NCBI RefSeq assembly: GCF_007970465.1
Contig: NZ_CP042429.1
Location: 1,240,001 to 1,304,000 of the forward strand
Direction: 5' to 3'
Source: Corynebacterium nuruki S6-4
Lineage (GTDB): Bacteria; Actinomycetota; Actinomycetes; Mycobacteriales; Mycobacteriaceae
Length of the DNA stretch: 64,000 bases
The notes beneath the pieces are model-generated. The model was not told the origin of the DNA and did no database searches. It saw only the letters and a list, made by a program, of their open reading frames with translations. The stretch's first letter is position 1. Every line of letters begins with the position of its first letter. The position numbers were made by a program, and so were the translations under genes. Below are positions 11,341 through 20,030 of this stretch, piece after piece.

Positions 11341-13059
11341 TCAGGCCGCCTGTGCCGGCCCGCCGGGATCGGTTCCGGTGGCACAGTCGACAACCAACGG
11401 GCCCGAGGCCACGGTGGTGGCGGTGACCCCGGCGGGGCCGGCCCAGTGCAGGGTGATCCCGTCGTCGGGGGTGTGCACTTTCCAGAGTTTCCTGGTCTTC
11501 AACTGGTGGTGGGTCCGGCACAGGCATGCGCAGTTGCGGATACTCGTCGGCCCGTCACTGTCCGGGTCGGTGAACGGTGAGTTGACGATGTGGTCGAGTT
11601 CGCACCGGTCGGCCGGCACCCGGCAGCCGGGGAACCGGCAGCGGGCGTCGCGGCCCACCGCGGTGGCCCGGTGCAGGGTGGTGAACCGGTAGCAGCCGGT
11701 GTCGGTGAGATCCTTGATGTCGGGCAGGTCGCGGACCAGGTCGGCGGTGTTGATCAGGGTGGCGGTGGTCGTCGGGGACACCCAGCCGGTGCCGATGACG
11801 AACCCGGGACCACAGGCGGGGCCGGTGGGGGCGGTCGGACCGGCCTGTGGGGCAGGGTCCGGAGTCTCCGGACCCGTCCCCGGGCCGGCCGGGCCGGCGG
11901 CGGAAGCGTCACCGGCAGGGTTGGTGTCTCCACCGTCGCCGTTGTCCGGGCCGGTGGGGCCGGTGTCCCCACCGTCGGGGCCGTCTGGGCCAGTGGGTCC
12001 GTCGGGGCCACCGTTGCCGCCGGGGCCGTCGGTTCCGTCGGTGCGGGGTGTGTAGACGTTGACGACGACCTTCAACTGGTCGCGGTGACCACCCAGGATC
12101 TTCAGCATCGCCTCACCCCGGCACCGGATCATCCCCGGCGCCGGCAACGGCTCCGCCAACGTCGCCACCGGCTCCTCCTCCGGCACACCGGTGTCGGCAG
12201 GGTTGTCGGCAGGGCCGCCGGCCGGGTTGATGATGTTGTCGACGATCCGGCGGGCCGCCACCAACTCCGCCGACTCCGGCTGCGCCTGGCGTTGCTGCTG
12301 CGCCCGGAGGGTCTCCTGCTCAACCAGGAGCTCCTTACGCACCTCCAGCGCCGCAGCGGACAACGGTTCCCACAGTCCGTCGGCGACCGACCGGTCCCCG
12401 CACTCCAGAGTGAACCGGGTACCCCGCCGCGTCAGCCCCACCGTCTTGCGCTCGGTCTCCTCGGTGTCGGCGACCGGCACCGGCGCGATGTCGGTGAGGA
12501 TCCCGTCGGTGGCGTCGCCGAGAGCCGGCACCGACCACACCGTCCCGTCCGGGGTGATCTGCACCCCGAGCCTGGTGGCGACCGCCTCGTCGACGGTGGC
12601 GGGCAGCTGCTGCCCGGCGGCGGCGAGGGCGCGGGCGTGCCGGTTGATGCGGGTCCAGATGATCTCGAGGTGTTCGACACTGTAGCGGGAGTCGGTGCGC
12701 ATACGGTCGAACAGGGCCGGCATCCGCACCGCCAGATCCGCGGCGTGGGCGTAGCAGACGGCTTCGCGGTGGCCGCGGCGGCGGACGGCCTGGGCGGCCG
12801 ACAGGCGGGCGTCGGCGCCAACGGTGGTGAGGAAGGCGACGAGGGTGAGTTCGGCGGTGTTCACCGGCCCGGCCAACTTCTGCGACAGACTGTTGTAGGT
12901 CTCTCCGCTGGTCGGTTCAGTACCGTGCGGGATATGCCGACCACCGCGGGGATGGTCCCCGCCGTCGAGCCGGCTGGTCCTGCCGCTCTCGCCGCCGCGC
13001 TTGTCGCTGCTGTTGCCGTGGTTGCCGTGGTTGTCGTCGGTGGGTGGTGTGGTGGTCAT
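11341..13059 (-). CDS. DUF222 / HNH endonuclease-domain protein with Gly/Pro-rich insert
   Basis: 572 residues. The N-terminal ~50 residues are low-complexity and polar (DDNHGNHGNSS). Residues ~75-340 are the DUF222 helical domain common in actinobacterial 13E12-type repeat proteins. Near the C-terminus an HNH motif is clear: CRFPGC ... CELDHIVNSPF ... NCACLCRTHHQLK. Between them is a stretch of roughly 75 residues of Gly-Pro-Asp-Thr repeats (DGPDGGDTGPTGPDNGDGG and similar), collagen-like in look. These genes are numerous in actinobacterial genomes and of unproven function. The start at 13059 is ATG. Confidence 0.85.
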   Translation of the reverse strand: MTTTPPTDDNHGNHGNSSDKRGGESGRTSRLDGGDHPRGGRHIPHGTEPTSGETYNSLSQKLAGPVNTAELTLVAFLTTVGADARLSAAQAVRRRGHREAVCYAHAADLAVRMPALFDRMRTDSRYSVEHLEIIWTRINRHARALAAAGQQLPATVDEAVATRLGVQITPDGTVWSVPALGDATDGILTDIAPVPVADTEETERKTVGLTRRGTRFTLECGDRSVADGLWEPLSAAALEVRKELLVEQETLRAQQQRQAQPESAELVAARRIVDNIINPAGGPADNPADTGVPEEEPVATLAEPLPAPGMIRCRGEAMLKILGGHRDQLKVVVNVYTPRTDGTDGPGGNGGPDGPTGPDGPDGGDTGPTGPDNGDGGDTNPAGDASAAGPAGPGTGPETPDPAPQAGPTAPTGPACGPGFVIGTGWVSPTTTATLINTADLVRDLPDIKDLTDTGCYRFTTLHRATAVGRDARCRFPGCRVPADRCELDHIVNSPFTDPDSDGPTSIRNCACLCRTHHQLKTRKLWKVHTPDDGITLHWAGPAGVTATTVASGPLVVDCATGTDPGGPAQAA

Positions 13060-13235
13060 GGTCCCCTCCCGGTGATCCCCGCCTGACCTCTCCTGATGTG
13101 CTCTACGTCACACAGTACCCCGCCTGCCGGACAGAGTCAACCACCTGTTCGAAATAAGATCGAACACATGGCTGCAACAGATGGCCGCCAGACCACGATC
13201 AGGCGACCGTCATCGACGGCCGCCGCCCCGCGCCT

Positions 13236-13529
13236 CTATCCCCGCAGGTAGTACTCCAGGGCATTGGGGTGCTTCGCCAGCGCAGTGATAGAGACGTCCA
13301 TGTACGCGAACATCGGGAAGCCCTGCAGGATCGCATGGAGTTCGTCGTGGTCGTCGACATCGAAGACCGAGTAGTTGGCATACTCCCCCACAACCCGCCA
13401 GATCGCCTTCATCGCACCCCGTTGCTGGAGGTCGGCAGAGTACGCCTTCTCCCGGGTCTGGAAATCGGCGACCTGGTCGGAGGTCAGACTGTCCGGAAAA
13501 TGGACGTCCATCCGAGCAAGAAAAAGCAT
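13236..13529 (-). CDS. catC: muconolactone delta-isomerase
   Basis: 97 residues, the usual length for this decameric enzyme. It converts muconolactone to 3-oxoadipate enol-lactone in the catechol branch. The start MLFLARMDVHFPDSL, the catalytic Glu region (FQTREKAYSADLQ), the WRVVGEYANYSVFDVDDHDELH core and the end HPNALE are characteristic. It is the last gene of catABC and lies 63 bases after catB. Confidence 0.95.
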   Translation of the reverse strand: MLFLARMDVHFPDSLTSDQVADFQTREKAYSADLQQRGAMKAIWRVVGEYANYSVFDVDDHDELHAILQGFPMFAYMDVSITALAKHPNALEYYLRG

Positions 13530-13592
13530 TGTAAGTTCCTGTCCTTTCTGTCACTGTGATTGAACTGCACAGGGCGTCGGAAGGCCCCGGTA

Positions 13593-14723
13593 TCAGTCGC
13601 GGGTGAAACGCGAGACCGCCGCGGCGTCCGGCTCCAGGCCGAGCCCGGGCCCCTCCGGCAGCGTCACCCGGCCGTCCGCGTACACCAGGTCAGTGGTGGT
13701 GTAGCTCTCCTTGAGCAGCATCGGGCCGAACAGCTCCGAGCCGAAGTTCACCGCCGGAGTGGCACAGGCGAAGTGCAGCGATGCCGCGGTCCCGAAGGGG
13801 CCCTCGAGGCTCGTCGCCCCGTGGCAGGCCAGACCGGCGGCCTCTGCCACGGCCGCGGTCTTCACCGATTCGCGCAGACCACCGAGCTTCGTCGTCTTCA
13901 GGGCGATGACGTCGGCGGCTTCCTCACGGACCACCGCCAGGGCATCCGACGGCGAGCACACCGACTCGTCCGCCATGACGGGAACCCCGGTCCGGCGGGT
14001 GATCTCCCGCAGCGTCGCCAGATCATCGGCGGGCGTCGGCTGCTCGAAAAGCTCGATCCCCGCCTCCGCCAGGGCCGGCAGGTGCCGCAGCGCGGTCATC
14101 CGGTCCCACCGGGCGTTGACGTCGATCCGCAGGCCGACCCGCCCGTCGAGTTCGCCGGCGAGCTGCACGATCCTGCCGGTGTCCACCGTCGGATCCCCGG
14201 ACCCCATCTTCAGCTTGAAGGAGCGGTGGCCGAACTCGGCGATGCGCTCCTCGATCTCCGGCACCGCCTTCTCCAGCGGCAGCACGCCGAGCGCCCAGGT
14301 GACCTCGATACTGTCGCGCGCGGCGCCGCCGAGCAGGTCGCGGACCGGGATGCCGAGCGCACGGGCCCAGGCGTCATGCATGGCGACGTCGCAGGACGCC
14401 TTGGCGAAGCGGTCGTTGGCGACGACCTTCCCGAAGTCCACGAGAATTCCGGCGAGGTCGGACACCTCCCGGCCCACCATCACGGGGGCGAGATAGCGGT
14501 CGACGATGACCTTCATCGTCTCCACGGATTCACCGCCCCACCACGGTCCGCCGGGGACGACGCCCTCACCGTAACCGACCACCCCACCGGCGAGATGCAC
14601 GGAGACCAGGAGGATCGGTTGGGCGGTGGCGGTCATCGTGGCGAAACCGTGGGGGCGGATCAGCGGGACGTCGAGAATGCGGGTGTCGACCCGTTCGATG
14701 GTGAGGTCGGGTGCGGCAGGCAC
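13593..14723 (-). CDS. catB: muconate cycloisomerase
   Basis: 376 residues, enolase superfamily. It lactonises cis,cis-muconate to muconolactone. Visible active-site features are the KLKMGSG lysine motif, the metal ligands LRIDVNARWD, ELFEQPTP and VMADESV, and the distal lysine region IALKTTKLGG. The start is GTG at 14723 with AAGGA about 7 bases upstream. The 111-base gap to catA contains a stem-loop and a 9-bp tandem repeat, so catB expression may be set separately from catA. Confidence 0.95.
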   Translation of the reverse strand: MPAAPDLTIERVDTRILDVPLIRPHGFATMTATAQPILLVSVHLAGGVVGYGEGVVPGGPWWGGESVETMKVIVDRYLAPVMVGREVSDLAGILVDFGKVVANDRFAKASCDVAMHDAWARALGIPVRDLLGGAARDSIEVTWALGVLPLEKAVPEIEERIAEFGHRSFKLKMGSGDPTVDTGRIVQLAGELDGRVGLRIDVNARWDRMTALRHLPALAEAGIELFEQPTPADDLATLREITRRTGVPVMADESVCSPSDALAVVREEAADVIALKTTKLGGLRESVKTAAVAEAAGLACHGATSLEGPFGTAASLHFACATPAVNFGSELFGPMLLKESYTTTDLVYADGRVTLPEGPGLGLEPDAAAVSRFTRD

Positions 14724-14736
14724 ACGGATCCTTTCG

Positions 14737-14763
14737 TAGCAGGGATAGCAGGGATAGCAGGGA
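14737..14763. repeat. three tandem 9-bp repeats upstream of catB
   Basis: TAGCAGGGA is repeated three times head to tail, ending 13 bases before the catB start codon on the minus strand. No known function. Confidence 0.85.
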
Positions 14764-14778
14764 GCAGAGACGGGCAGA

Positions 14779-14808
14779 GCCCCGCACCGTCCGGAAACGG
14801 TGTGGGGC
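14779..14808 (-). terminator. stem-loop between catA and catB
   Basis: GCCCCGCACCGT pairs with ACGGTGTGGGGC (one G-U) around a 6-base loop. It starts 26 bases after the catA stop (14835). It lacks a T tract and could be an attenuator or mRNA-stability element inside the operon. Confidence 0.5.
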
Positions 14809-14834
14809 AGGTGCTCGTGGGATGGACTGACGGA

Positions 14835-15833
<999 letters not shown>

Positions 15834-15936
15834 CTACCTCTGCATGAAGTTTTCCCCGATACGCGGCCAATGAGGAACATGTCCGCAGGTCAGATGAGGC
15901 ACCAGATCCACTCACTTCATAACCCGAACACACCAC

Positions 15937-15964
15937 CCCTAGACAACCCTAGGTACAACCCTAG
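15937..15964. promoter_or_regulatory. three CCCTAG boxes, putative LuxR-type (BenR) operator upstream of benA
   Basis: CCCTAG occurs at 15937-15942, 15947-15952 and 15959-15964, spaced 10 and 12 bases, with shared ACAACCCTAG context for the last two. The same box recurs only at 30414-30433 among the promoters I read, upstream of the flavin-monooxygenase operon. Confidence 0.55.
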
Positions 15965-15980
15965 TGTGATGCGGGTCATT
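15965..15980. promoter_or_regulatory. putative CRP/GlxR site upstream of benA
   Basis: TGTGA-TGCGGG-TCATT matches TGTGA-N6-TCACA apart from the last two bases. It abuts the third CCCTAG box and closely resembles the site at 30264-30279. Confidence 0.5.
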
Positions 15981-16067
15981 CCGGGCCACACTCATGTCAT
16001 CGCCGACAGCGTGACCGTCGGCACAATCCACCGCAGGGACGACTACCCGATCTGGAGGAACTACCCC

Positions 16068-17570
16068 ATGACAACTCCCGTCGACACCATCCGACAGACC
16101 CTCGACAGGGCACTGGAGAACCACCCGGACGACGGCGTGGTCCGGGTCAACCGGAAGATCTTCACCGACCAGGAGATCTTCGACCTGGAGATGCGCTACA
16201 TCTTCGAGGGAAACTGGATCTTCCTCGCCCACGAGTCGCAGATCCCGAACCCCGGCGACTACATCACGATGAACATGGGCCGGCAGCCCGTCGTCATCAA
16301 CCGGGGCAAGGACGGCACAATCAACGGCCTGATCAACGCCTGCTCGCACCGCGGCGCGATGCTCTGCCGCAAGAAGGTGGACAACCGCACCACCATCACC
16401 TGCCCGTTCCACGGCTGGACCTTCTCCAACGACGGCACACTGCTCAAGGTCAAGGACGAGCAGCTCGGCGGGTACCCCGACAACTTCAACACCGACGGTT
16501 CCCACAACCTGCGGCGCATCCCGAAGCTGGAGAGCTACCGGGGCTTCATCTTCGGCTCACTCAACGATGACGTCGTCTCCCTCGACGAGCACCTCGGCGA
16601 CACCCGCGCCATGATCGACATGCTCGTCGACCAGTCCCCCGAGGGCCTCGAAGTGCTCAAGGGCACCTCGACCTACACCTACGACGGCAACTGGAAGCTC
16701 ACCGCGGAGAACGGTGCGGACGGCTACCACGTCACCTCCACCCACTGGAACTACGCGGCGACGACCTCCCGGCGTGACTCGGGCGAGTCCGAGAACGACA
16801 CGAAGGCCATGAGCGCCGGCGACTGGGGTTCCCAGGGCGGCGGCTACTTCTCCTTCCCGCACGGACACCTCATGCTCTGGCAGTCCTGGGGCAACCCCGA
16901 GGACCGGCCGATCTTCGACCAGCTCGACCGGCTCAAGGAACTGCACGGCGAGGAGCGCGGCAACTTCATGGTCGGGGCCTCCCGCAACCTGTGCCTGTAC
17001 CCGAACGTCTACATCATGGACCAGTTCTCCACCCAGATCCGCCGGCTGGAGCCGATCGACGTCGACAAGACCGCCGTCACCATCTTCTGCATCGCCCCCA
17101 AGGGGGAGTCCGCCGAGTCGCGGACGGCCCGGATCCGCCAGTACGAGGACTTCTTCAACGCCACCGGGATGGCGACCCCGGACGACCTGGAGGAGTTCCG
17201 GTCCTGCCAGAAGACCTACCGGGCCTCCGCCTTCCCGTGGAACGACATGACCCGCGGCCAGCGGCAGCAGGTCGAGGGCCAGAACGAGGTGGCCCGCGAG
17301 CTCGGTCTCAACCACGTGCTCTCCTCCGGCAGCCGCACCGAGGACGAGGGTCTCTACCCGATCCAGCACGGCTACTGGGAGGAGACCATGTCGAAGGCCC
17401 TGCTCGCCGAGGAGCTCGGCGAGACCGACATGGACATCCGGCTCGATACCGCCTCGGCCGCCGCAACGGCGTCCTACGCCCGGGAGCGTGCCGCCCGGCG
17501 TCAGCAGCAGAAGGACGCCGCCGGTGAGGGCGGCGGACGCCGCACCCGACGCCGCCGGACCCGCGGCTGA
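16068..17570 (+). CDS. benA: benzoate 1,2-dioxygenase large (alpha) subunit
   Basis: 500 residues. It is the Rieske oxygenase subunit that with BenB and BenC converts benzoate to the cis-diol. The Rieske cluster motif is CSHRGAMLC ... CPFHGW, and the mononuclear iron ligands lie in the ENGADGYHVTSTHWNY region. The ATG at 16068 follows a GGAGG. The same frame stays open for some 830 codons upstream through the antisense of catABC, but that stretch is a shadow of real genes and is not included. The C-terminus ends in a basic Arg-rich tail. Confidence 0.96.
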   Translation: MTTPVDTIRQTLDRALENHPDDGVVRVNRKIFTDQEIFDLEMRYIFEGNWIFLAHESQIPNPGDYITMNMGRQPVVINRGKDGTINGLINACSHRGAMLCRKKVDNRTTITCPFHGWTFSNDGTLLKVKDEQLGGYPDNFNTDGSHNLRRIPKLESYRGFIFGSLNDDVVSLDEHLGDTRAMIDMLVDQSPEGLEVLKGTSTYTYDGNWKLTAENGADGYHVTSTHWNYAATTSRRDSGESENDTKAMSAGDWGSQGGGYFSFPHGHLMLWQSWGNPEDRPIFDQLDRLKELHGEERGNFMVGASRNLCLYPNVYIMDQFSTQIRRLEPIDVDKTAVTIFCIAPKGESAESRTARIRQYEDFFNATGMATPDDLEEFRSCQKTYRASAFPWNDMTRGQRQQVEGQNEVARELGLNHVLSSGSRTEDEGLYPIQHGYWEETMSKALLAEELGETDMDIRLDTASAAATASYARERAARRQQQKDAAGEGGGRRTRRRRTRG

Positions 17571-17613
17571 CCACCCTGACTACCCAGCCGACCTGTCAAC
17601 AAGGAGAAGAGAC

Positions 17614-18120
17614 ATGACCACGGCCATCGCCGAGATCACCCGTTCCGAGGTGGAGGACTTCCTCTACTACGAGGCCCGCCTGCTCGACGACCGCGAGTTC
17701 GAGACCTGGCTGGAGTGCTACCGCAAGGACGCCTCCTACTGGATGCCCGCCTGGGACGTCGACGACACGCTCACCACGGACCCGCAGTCGGAGATCTCGC
17801 TGATCTACTACCCCAACCGGGCCGGCCTGGAGGACCGGGTGTTCCGCATCCGCACCGACCGCTCGTCGGCGACCTCCCTCCCGGAGCCGCGGACCGGCCA
17901 CAACATCACCGACGTGGAGATCCTGGAGCGCCGCGACGGTGAGATCGACCTCCGGTACAACTGGCACACCTTCTACTACCGGTACAACCACACCGACTCC
18001 TACTTCGGGACGACCTTCCTCACCCTGGACACCAGCGGCGACAGCCCGCTGATCACCGCGAAGAAGATCATCCTCAAAAACGACTACATCCACCACGTGG
18101 TGGACATCTACCACGTCTGA
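17614..18120 (+). CDS. benB: benzoate 1,2-dioxygenase small (beta) subunit
   Basis: 168 residues, normal for the structural beta subunit of group II Rieske oxygenases (SnoaL-like fold). Characteristic stretches are VEDFLYYEARLLDDREFETWLE, YRKDASYWMPAW and LRYNWHTFYYRYNH. It lies 43 bases after benA with AAGGAGAAGAG just before the ATG. Confidence 0.95.
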   Translation: MTTAIAEITRSEVEDFLYYEARLLDDREFETWLECYRKDASYWMPAWDVDDTLTTDPQSEISLIYYPNRAGLEDRVFRIRTDRSSATSLPEPRTGHNITDVEILERRDGEIDLRYNWHTFYYRYNHTDSYFGTTFLTLDTSGDSPLITAKKIILKNDYIHHVVDIYHV

Positions 18121-18131
18121 GGAGGCACCCC

Positions 18132-19172
18132 ATGTCCCATCGTCTCGCCCTCGCGTTCGAGGACGGCATCACCCGCTTCATCGACTGCGCCGAAGACCAG
18201 ACCGTGGCGGACGCCGCCTACCAGGCGCGCATCAACATCCCGTTCGACTGCCGGGACGGCGCCTGCGGCACCTGCAAGGCATTCTGCGAATCCGGCGACT
18301 TCGACGAAGGTGAGTACGTCGACGACGCCCTCACCGCCGAGGAAGCCGCGGACGGCTACTGCCTGCCGTGCCAGGTCAAGCCCCACACCGACCTCGTCCT
18401 GCAGATCGCGACGACCTCGGAGCTGGCCAAGACCGGCGCCGCGACCCTGACCGGGCACATCAGTGAGCTCACCCGCCACTCCCCGAGCACCGTCGGATTC
18501 ACCGTCACGCTCGACAACCGCGGCGACCTGGAGTTCCTGCCGGGCCAGTACGTCAACATCCGGGTACCCGGCTCCGAGGAGACCCGCTCGTACTCGTTCT
18601 CCTCCGGCCCGACCGACGACACGGTCTCCTTCCTCGTGAAGATCACCCCGGGCGGTCTCATGTCGACGTACCTGCAGGACACGGCACAGGTCGGCGACGA
18701 ACTGACCCTCACCGGGCCGATGGGGTCGTTCTTCCTCCGCGAGCCGCTCGACCCGCTGCTGCTGCTCGCCGGCGGCACCGGTCTCGCCCCGATCCTCGCC
18801 ATCCTGCGCACCCTCGCCGACGACGAACTCCTCGATGTCCCGGTCCGGCTCATCTACGGGGCGAACACCCCGGACGACCTCGTCCACCTCGAGGATCTGG
18901 ATGCCTTCCGCGACACGCTGCCCGATTTCGACTACCACACGGTGCTCTCGGACCCGGCGTCCGGCCACGACCGGCTCGGCTTCGTCACCGACCACATGCC
19001 CGCCGAATTCCACCACGACGGCGAATGCGACATCTACCTGTGCGGACCCCCGCCGATGGTGAAGGGGGTGCAGAGTCACCTGTCGGACAACGGCATCGAC
19101 CCCCTGCACTTCTACTTCGAGAAGTTCGCCCCGGCCGCGTCCGCCGCAAAGACCCCGGAGATGGCGTCATGA
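18132..19172 (+). CDS. benC: benzoate 1,2-dioxygenase electron-transfer (reductase) component
   Basis: 346 residues. An N-terminal plant-type [2Fe-2S] ferredoxin domain (CRDGACGTC ... CLPC) is fused to a ferredoxin-NADP reductase module with the FAD motif RSYSFSS, the NAD-binding GGTGLAP and the terminal CGPPPMV. It passes electrons from NADH to BenAB. GGAGG precedes the ATG, and its stop overlaps the benD start by 4 bases (ATGA). Confidence 0.96.
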   Translation: MSHRLALAFEDGITRFIDCAEDQTVADAAYQARINIPFDCRDGACGTCKAFCESGDFDEGEYVDDALTAEEAADGYCLPCQVKPHTDLVLQIATTSELAKTGAATLTGHISELTRHSPSTVGFTVTLDNRGDLEFLPGQYVNIRVPGSEETRSYSFSSGPTDDTVSFLVKITPGGLMSTYLQDTAQVGDELTLTGPMGSFFLREPLDPLLLLAGGTGLAPILAILRTLADDELLDVPVRLIYGANTPDDLVHLEDLDAFRDTLPDFDYHTVLSDPASGHDRLGFVTDHMPAEFHHDGECDIYLCGPPPMVKGVQSHLSDNGIDPLHFYFEKFAPAASAAKTPEMAS

Positions 19173-19999
19173 GCGCCCCGGTCGGACAGAACGTCGGAGA
19201 CCGCCCCCGCCACATCACCCCGGAACGGTTCTTCGGCCAGGGCGTGATCGTCACCGGCGCCGCGCAGGGCATCGGCTACGCCGTCGCCCACCGCATCGCG
19301 CACGAGGACGGCACCGTGCTACTCGTCGACCGTGCCGAAGTGGTCCACGAGGTCGCCGACTCGCTCGCCGACGTCGGCGAAGGATCGGTCACGTCGGTGA
19401 CCGCCGACCTCGAGACGTTCGAGGGGGCGCAGGCGGTCATCGACGCCGCCCGGGGCAGCATGCGCAGCCTCGACATCCTCATCAACGTCGTCGGCGGCAC
19501 GATCTGGGCCAAGCCCTATGACCGGTACGGCGTCGACGAGATCGAGAAGGAGATCCGGCGCAGCCTCTTCCCCACCCTGTGGATGTGCCGTGCGGCGATG
19601 CCGGTGTTCATCGGCAACGGCGGCGGCACCATCGTCAACGTGTCCTCGGTGGCGACCCGCGGGGTCAACCGCGTCCCGTACGCCGCCGCCAAGGGCGGGG
19701 TCAACGCCCTGACCTCGGCACTGGCCCTCGAAGGTGCACCCCACAATGTCCGCGTCGTCGCCGCGGCACCGGGCGGCACCCTCGCCCCGGAGCGCATGGT
19801 GCCCCGGGGTCCGGGCCCGGAGGGCGTCACCGAGGAAGGCTGGTACCGCGCCATCGTGGACCAGACCATCGACTCGTCGCTGATGGGCCGCTACGGCACC
19901 CTCGACGAGCAGGCGGCACCGATCTGCTTCCTCGCCTCGGAGGAGGCGTCCTACATCACCGGGTCAGTCCTCCCCGTCGCCGGTGGTGACCAGGGGTGA
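19169..19999 (+). CDS. benD: 1,6-dihydroxycyclohexa-2,4-diene-1-carboxylate dehydrogenase
   Basis: 276 residues, short-chain dehydrogenase. It oxidises benzoate cis-diol to catechol with release of CO2. Rossmann motif GAAQGIG, the NVVGG segment, Ser in VNVSSVAT and the catalytic YAAAKGG are present. It is translationally coupled to benC through an ATGA overlap. Confidence 0.94.
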   Translation: MSAPVGQNVGDRPRHITPERFFGQGVIVTGAAQGIGYAVAHRIAHEDGTVLLVDRAEVVHEVADSLADVGEGSVTSVTADLETFEGAQAVIDAARGSMRSLDILINVVGGTIWAKPYDRYGVDEIEKEIRRSLFPTLWMCRAAMPVFIGNGGGTIVNVSSVATRGVNRVPYAAAKGGVNALTSALALEGAPHNVRVVAAAPGGTLAPERMVPRGPGPEGVTEEGWYRAIVDQTIDSSLMGRYGTLDEQAAPICFLASEEASYITGSVLPVAGGDQG

Positions 20000-20030
20000 C
20001 GGCAGGACGCACTGGTAGCCTGACGCCATC

